From an uncultured Rhodospirillales bacterium (GTDB lineage: Bacteria; Pseudomonadota; Alphaproteobacteria; ATCC43930; CGMCC-115725), in assembly GCA_903897565.1 (NCBI GenBank), contig CAIUCF010000530.1, positions 1 through 8,473 of the forward strand: a stretch of DNA of 8,473 bases. The letters run 5' to 3'. The notes beneath the pieces were generated by a model. The model had not been told where the DNA came from and ran no database searches. It saw only the letters and a program-made list of their open reading frames with translations. Of the stretch, positions 5,422 through 8,473 are shown piece after piece (the first letter of the stretch is position 1; every line of letters begins with the position of its first letter). Made by a program: the position numbers and the translations under genes.

Positions 5422-5682
5422 ATGCCCAAGCGCATTCTGCAGGGCCAGGTAGTCAGCGACGTTCAGGACAAGACCATCGTGGTCCGGGTCGAACGCCGCG
5501 TGATGCACCCGGTGTACAAGAAGTTCATCACGCGTTCGAAGAAGTACGCGGCGCATGACGAGGACAACCATTTCAAGACCGGCGACACTGTCCGTATCCA
5601 GGAGTGCCGTCCGATCTCGAAGAACAAGAGCTGGGTCGTACTGACGGACGAAGCGTCCGCCGTCGCGACGTCAGGGGAGTAG
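5422..5682 (+). CDS. rpsQ: 30S ribosomal protein S17
   Basis: S17 is a primary 16S rRNA-binding protein of the small-subunit body with an OB fold. The 86-residue product (84 in E. coli) starts MPKRILQGQVVSDVQDKTIV. It continues VRVERRVMHPVYKKFITRSK, KYAAHDEDN and FKTGDTVRIQECRPISKNKS, which hold the family signature, and ends WVVLTDEASAVATSGE. Start 5422 is set by this N-terminus and by GGGGGAG at 5408-5414, 7 nt upstream; the frame is open further upstream only inside rpmC. It is the last gene of the classical S10 operon, but rplN begins only 4 nt after its stop, so no operon boundary is visible. Confidence 0.97.
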   Translation: MPKRILQGQVVSDVQDKTIVVRVERRVMHPVYKKFITRSKKYAAHDEDNHFKTGDTVRIQECRPISKNKSWVVLTDEASAVATSGE

Positions 5683-5686
5683 TCGT

Positions 5687-6055
5687 ATGATCCAGATGCA
5701 AACCAACTTGGACGTGGCCGACAACAGCGGGGCCCGCCGGGTGCAGTGCATCAAGGTGCTCGGTGGTTCCAAGCGCCGCTTCGCAGCGGTCGGCGACATC
5801 ATTGTCGTGTCGATCAAGGAAGCGATTCCGCGGGGCCGCGTGAAGAAGGGTGACGTTCATCGTGCGGTTATCGTCCGCACGGCGAAGGAAATCCGCCGCA
5901 TCGATGGCAGTGCCATCCGCTTTGACCGCAATGCCGCCGTTCTGATCAACAAGCAGAACGAGCCGATCGGCACGCGCATCTTCGGGCCCGTGACGCGCGA
6001 ACTGCGCGCCAAGAAGTTCATGAAGATCGTCAGCCTGGCGCCGGAGGTGCTCTAA
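5687..6055 (+). CDS. rplN: 50S ribosomal protein L14
   Basis: L14 lies on the large-subunit interface, contacts 16S rRNA in bridge B8, and is the binding site of the ribosome silencing factor RsfS. The 122-residue product is close to the usual length (123 in E. coli). It begins MIQMQTNLDVADNSGARRVQ and contains CIKVLGG, IIVVSIKEAIPRGRVKKGDV (38-57), HRAVIVRTAKE and NEPIGTRIFGPVTRELR, ending FMKIVSLAPEVL. AGGGGAG at 5673-5679 is 7 nt upstream of the ATG. In E. coli this gene opens the spc operon with its own promoter; here only 4 nt separate it from rpsQ. Confidence 0.98.
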   Translation: MIQMQTNLDVADNSGARRVQCIKVLGGSKRRFAAVGDIIVVSIKEAIPRGRVKKGDVHRAVIVRTAKEIRRIDGSAIRFDRNAAVLINKQNEPIGTRIFGPVTRELRAKKFMKIVSLAPEVL

Positions 6056-6057
6056 CC

Positions 6058-6378
6058 ATGGCCGCTAAGATCAAGAAGGGCGACAAGGTCGTCGTCATCA
6101 CCGGTCGCGACAAGGGCAAGACCGGGGAAGTCCTCAAGGTCTTCCCGTCCGAGTCCCGCGTGATCGTGCAGGGCGTGCACATCGCCAAGCGCCACACCAA
6201 GCCTTCGGGCGCTGGCGGCGCCGGCGGCATCATCGAGAAGGAAGCGACGATCCACGTGTCGAACGTTTCCCATATCGATCCGAAATCCAACGAGCCGACG
6301 CGCGTCGGGTTCAAGACCCTGGATGATGGTAGCAAGGTCCGCTTCGCCAAGCGGTCCGGCGAAGTCATCGACCGGTGA
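6058..6378 (+). CDS. rplX: 50S ribosomal protein L24
   Basis: L24 is an assembly-initiating protein binding the 5' part of 23S rRNA, near the exit tunnel opening. The 106-residue product (104 in E. coli) has an N-terminal KOW motif at about 6-33 (KKGDKVVVITGRDKGKTGEV). GVHIAKRHTKP (39-49), a Gly/Ala loop GAGGAGGIIEKE, and VSNVSHIDPKSNEPTRVGFK (68-87) follow. A near-perfect Shine-Dalgarno GGAGGT at 6043-6048, inside the end of rplN, precedes the ATG by 9 nt. It starts 2 nt after rplN, and its stop lies 8 nt before the chosen rplE start. Confidence 0.97.
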   Translation: MAAKIKKGDKVVVITGRDKGKTGEVLKVFPSESRVIVQGVHIAKRHTKPSGAGGAGGIIEKEATIHVSNVSHIDPKSNEPTRVGFKTLDDGSKVRFAKRSGEVIDR

Positions 6379-6380
6379 GG
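6377..6380 (+). promoter_or_regulatory. Ribosome binding site deciding the rplE start
   Basis: GAGG at the rplX stop lies 6 nt before the ATG at 6387. The alternative in-frame GTG at 6375 overlaps this site and would add only four residues (MRQS) before the usual start. Confidence 0.65.
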
Positions 6381-6386
6381 CAGAGC

Positions 6387-6929
6387 ATGACCACACGATT
6401 CCAGGAACTCTACGAGACCAAGGTCCGCGCCGCGCTGACCGAGGAATTCGGCTACGCCAATCCGATGGAAGTGCCGAAGATCGAGAAGATCGTCATCAAC
6501 ATGGGCGTCGGCGAAGCGGTGCAGGATTCGAAGAAGATCGAAGCCGCGCTGCGTGAGCTGACCGCGATCGCCGGCCAGCGGCCGGTCGTCACCAAGGCGA
6601 AGAAGTCGATCGCGACCTTCAAGCTGCGCGAATTCATGCCGGTCGGCATCAAGGTCACGCTCCGCCGTGACAAGATGTACGAATTTCTCGATCGCCTGAT
6701 CACCATCGCCCTGCCGCGCGTCCGCGATTTCCGCGGCGTCAACGGCAAGAGCTTCGACGGCCGCGGCAACTATGCCCTTGGCCTCAAGGAGCAGCTGGTT
6801 TTCCCGGAAATCGACTACGACAAGGTCGATCAGGTCCGCGGCATGGACATCATCATCGTCACCACGGCGAAGACCGATCAGGAAGCCAAGTCGCTCCTGA
6901 AGGGCTTCCAGATGCCGTTCGTCAACTGA
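6387..6929 (+). CDS. rplE: 50S ribosomal protein L5
   Basis: L5 binds 5S rRNA in the central protuberance and contacts the P-site tRNA and small-subunit head. The 180-residue product (179 in E. coli) begins MTTRFQELYETKVRAALTEE. It has the signature INMGVGEA (37-44), GQRPVVTKAKKSIATFKLRE (63-82), LITIALPRVRDFRGV (104-118), KSFDGRGNYALGLKEQ (121-136), and FPEIDYDKVDQVRGMDI. The ATG start is favoured by spacing from GAGG and by family length; a GTG at 6375, overlapping the rplX stop as GTGA, remains possible. In E. coli the ribosomal protein S8 represses the spc operon by binding near this junction. I could not recognise such a site by eye. Confidence 0.96.
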   Translation: MTTRFQELYETKVRAALTEEFGYANPMEVPKIEKIVINMGVGEAVQDSKKIEAALRELTAIAGQRPVVTKAKKSIATFKLREFMPVGIKVTLRRDKMYEFLDRLITIALPRVRDFRGVNGKSFDGRGNYALGLKEQLVFPEIDYDKVDQVRGMDIIIVTTAKTDQEAKSLLKGFQMPFVN

Positions 6930-6951
6930 TCGCGGGAAGAGGTATCCGAAC

Positions 6952-7257
6952 ATGGCAAAAACTTCCGCAATCATGAAGAACAAGCATCGCGAGAAGCTCG
7001 TCGCGGCGAACGCAAACCGGCGCGCGGCCCTGAAGAAGGTCGCGACCGATCGCGATGCCGATCCGGAGCAGCGCTTCCTGGCGCAGATCAAGCTGGCGGC
7101 CCTGCCGCGCAACAGCTCTGCGACGCGGGTTCGCAATCGCTGCGAGCTCAGCGGCCGTCCGCGGGCGTTCTATCGTAAGTTCAAGTTGTCGCGCATTGCA
7201 TTGCGCGAACTCGCTTCGGCCGGCCAGATCCCTGGCGTCGTCAAGTCGAGCTGGTAA
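6952..7257 (+). CDS. rpsN: 30S ribosomal protein S14 (zinc-free long form)
   Basis: S14 is a late-assembly head protein of the small subunit. The 101-residue product matches the long form found in E. coli and most Proteobacteria. It begins MAKTSAIMKNKHREKLVAAN and carries NRCELSGRPRAFYRKFKLSR (62-81), ending GQIPGVVKSSW. Only one Cys (64) is present, so the CXXC zinc ribbon of the short form is absent. AGAGG at 6938-6942 lies 9 nt upstream of the ATG. It sits 22 nt after rplE and 12 nt before rpsH. Confidence 0.98.
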   Translation: MAKTSAIMKNKHREKLVAANANRRAALKKVATDRDADPEQRFLAQIKLAALPRNSSATRVRNRCELSGRPRAFYRKFKLSRIALRELASAGQIPGVVKSSW

Positions 7258-7269
7258 GGGAGAACGGCA

Positions 7270-7668
7270 ATGACCATGAGCGATCCCTTGGGGGATATGC
7301 TGACACGCATCCGCAACGCACAGCGGGCGCGGTCAACCAAAGTCAAGTCGCCCGCTTCCCGGGTTCGCGCGAGCGTTCTGGAAGTGCTGAAGCGCGAAGG
7401 CTACATCCGCGGTTACTCGCATGTGGACATCCGTCCCGGCGTCGCGGAACTGCATATCGAGCTGAAGTACCTGGATGGCGAGCCGGTGATCAAGGAGATC
7501 AACCGCGTCTCGAAGCCGGGCCGTCGGGTCTATTCCAAGATCGACGATCTGCCGAAGGTGTATAACGGGCTTGGCATTGCCATCCTGTCGACGCCGCGCG
7601 GCGTGTTGTCGGATATCGAGGCTCGCGCTGCCAATGTTGGCGGCGAAGTCCTCTGCCGCGTATTCTGA
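7270..7668 (+). CDS. rpsH: 30S ribosomal protein S8
   Basis: S8 binds the 16S rRNA central domain early in assembly, and in E. coli it is the translational repressor of the spc operon. The 132-residue product (130 in E. coli) starts MTMSDPLGDMLTRIRNAQRA. It contains EVLKREGYIRGY, ELHIELKYLDGEP, RVSKPGRRVYSKIDDLPKVY (79-98), and the C-terminal signature LGIAILSTPRGVLSDIEAR (101-119), ending GGEVLCRVF. GGGAG at 7258-7262 is 7 nt before the ATG at 7270 but 13 nt before the in-frame ATG at 7276, so 7270 is chosen. Confidence 0.98.
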   Translation: MTMSDPLGDMLTRIRNAQRARSTKVKSPASRVRASVLEVLKREGYIRGYSHVDIRPGVAELHIELKYLDGEPVIKEINRVSKPGRRVYSKIDDLPKVYNGLGIAILSTPRGVLSDIEARAANVGGEVLCRVF

Positions 7669-7680
7669 GGAAGCGTCGTC

Positions 7681-8214
7681 ATGTCGCGTATCGGAAAATA
7701 TCCCGTTCCCGTCCCCGCCGGTGTCAGTGTCGTCATCAACGACCAGATCCTGACGGCCAAGGGCAAGCTCGGTGAATTGTCGCTGTCGATCTCGGGCGAG
7801 GTTACCGCCACGCTCGAAGACAACAGCGTCGTCGTTCGCCCCGCCAATGACGGCAAGCGTGCCCGTACCCTGTGGGGAACGACCCGCAGCCTCGTCAACA
7901 ACCTGGTGACGGGTGTGTCGACGGGCTTCGCGGTCTCGCTGGAAATCAACGGCGTCGGCTATCGTGCGGCGGTTCAGGGCGATATCCTGAACCTGCAGCT
8001 GGGCTACAGCCATGACATCCAGTTCCCGATTCCGGACGATGTGAAAATCGTCTGCGAGAAGCCGACTTCCATCACCGTCTCCGGCGCTGACAAGCAGCGC
8101 GTCGGTGCGGTCGCCGCGAAGATCCGGTCGTATCGTGGCCCCGAGCCCTACAAGGGCAAGGGCGTCAAGTACGCGACCGAGACGATCCGGCGCAAGGAAG
8201 GCAAGAAGAAGTAA
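7681..8214 (+). CDS. rplF: 50S ribosomal protein L6
   Basis: L6 lies near the base of the L7/L12 stalk and the sarcin-ricin loop of 23S rRNA, where elongation factors dock. The 177-residue product has the usual length (177 in E. coli). It begins MSRIGKYPVPVPAGVSV and consists of two similar L6 folds (about 1-82 and 83-177). GKRARTLWGTTRSLVNNLV (58-76), GVGYRA (91-96) and the C-terminal signature PEPYKGKGVKY (154-164) are present, with a basic end RRKEGKKK. The Shine-Dalgarno GAGGA (7667-7671) overlaps the rpsH stop and lies 9 nt before the ATG, which fits coupled translation. Confidence 0.98.
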   Translation: MSRIGKYPVPVPAGVSVVINDQILTAKGKLGELSLSISGEVTATLEDNSVVVRPANDGKRARTLWGTTRSLVNNLVTGVSTGFAVSLEINGVGYRAAVQGDILNLQLGYSHDIQFPIPDDVKIVCEKPTSITVSGADKQRVGAVAAKIRSYRGPEPYKGKGVKYATETIRRKEGKKK

Positions 8215-8225
8215 GGATCGGAATC

Positions 8226-8473
8226 ATGGAGACACCCAAGACCCTATTTGCGCGCCGCGAACAACGCGTCCGCTCGCGCATCCGCAAGACTGCAGGCGAC
8301 CGCCTCCGTCTTTCCGTGTTCCGGTCCTCGAAGCATATCTACGCCCAGGTCATCGACGATGCCGGCGGCCGTACGGTCGTCGCCGCGTCCTCGATCGACA
8401 AGGGCCTCAAGGGCGAGCTGAAGACCGGCGCCGACATTGCCGCCGCGATTGCGGTTGGCAAGCTGGTGGCCGA
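8226..8473 (+). CDS. rplR: 50S ribosomal protein L18, N-terminal part (cut by window edge)
   Basis: L18 binds 5S rRNA and joins it to the central protuberance. The window holds 82 complete codons of a protein usually near 117-120 residues; the remainder lies past the right edge. The product begins METPKTLFARREQRVRSRIR with the basic N-terminal RNA-binding arm. It continues RLRLSVFRSSKHIYAQVIDD (26-45), TVVAASSIDKGLK and TGADIAAAIAVGKLVA, all typical of the family. The ATG is preceded by AAGGA at 8213-8217, 8 nt upstream and overlapping the rplF stop. The gene order rplF-rplR matches the spc operon, where rpsE would be expected next. Confidence 0.96.
   Translation, partial: METPKTLFARREQRVRSRIRKTAGDRLRLSVFRSSKHIYAQVIDDAGGRTVVAASSIDKGLKGELKTGADIAAAIAVGKLVA

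Noticed and set aside
6030..7136. 368-codon open frame on the minus strand opposite rplE/rpsN
   Set aside because: It lies antisense to unambiguous L14 end, L24, L5 and S14 genes; long antisense frames are expected in GC-rich coding DNA, and the translation matches no family I recognise.
1..8473. An undescribed gene system, mobile element, CRISPR array or foreign insertion
   Set aside because: Every stretch apart from two gaps (285-449 and 4699-4785) is accounted for by canonical ribosomal-protein or EF-Tu genes in conserved order; no repeats, transposase, tRNA or unfamiliar protein was seen.

Overview
This window is the conserved ribosomal-protein superoperon of a GC-rich bacterium. It reads entirely on the + strand: the 3' end of tuf (EF-Tu), then rpsJ-rplC-rplD-rplW-rplB-rpsS-rplV-rpsC-rplP-rpmC-rpsQ (the S10 operon set), then rplN-rplX-rplE-rpsN-rpsH-rplF-rplR (the first part of the spc operon set). 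rplR is cut by the right edge. The protein sequences look alphaproteobacterial, for example S10 starting MDSQSIRIRLRAYDHR and L29 with KEQFNLRFQRASGQLENTAR. From memory of family resemblance I lean to the Rhodospirillales/Acetobacterales side, but that placement is an inference with low confidence.

Layout: bases 1-284 are the last 93 codons of tuf. Bases 285-449 are a 165-nt leader with no supported gene; it can fold into several consecutive stem-loops and contains an in-frame upstream ATG. From 450 to 4698 the genes rpsJ to rpsC run with gaps of 24 nt or less, or short overlaps (ATGA at rplD/rplW, TAATG at rplV/rpsC). An 87-nt spacer at 4699-4785 is the only sizeable break inside the cluster. 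It contains a strong TTCG-capped stem whose 5' arm could pair instead with an upstream copy of its 3' arm. From 4786 to the right edge the genes run tightly again, and the S10 and spc sets join with only 4 nt between rpsQ and rplN. I see no convincing intrinsic terminator (stem plus T-run) and no convincing sigma-70 promoter anywhere.

Together the genes supply core parts of both ribosomal subunits: S10, S19, S3, S17, S14 and S8 for the small subunit, and L3, L4, L23, L2, L22, L16, L29, L14, L24, L5, L6 and L18 for the large one. EF-Tu delivers aminoacyl-tRNA to the same ribosome. Tight spacing, overlaps and good Shine-Dalgarno sites fit one polycistronic transcript with translational coupling.

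No mobile element, CRISPR array, tRNA or rRNA, inserted foreign gene or broken gene was seen. The proteins are ordinary. The parts worth a second look are non-coding: the folded rpsJ leader and the rpsC-rplP spacer, both candidate regulatory RNA elements. Secondary points are the acidic tail on L3, a Phe-to-Cys change in EF-Tu, and a few start-site questions.
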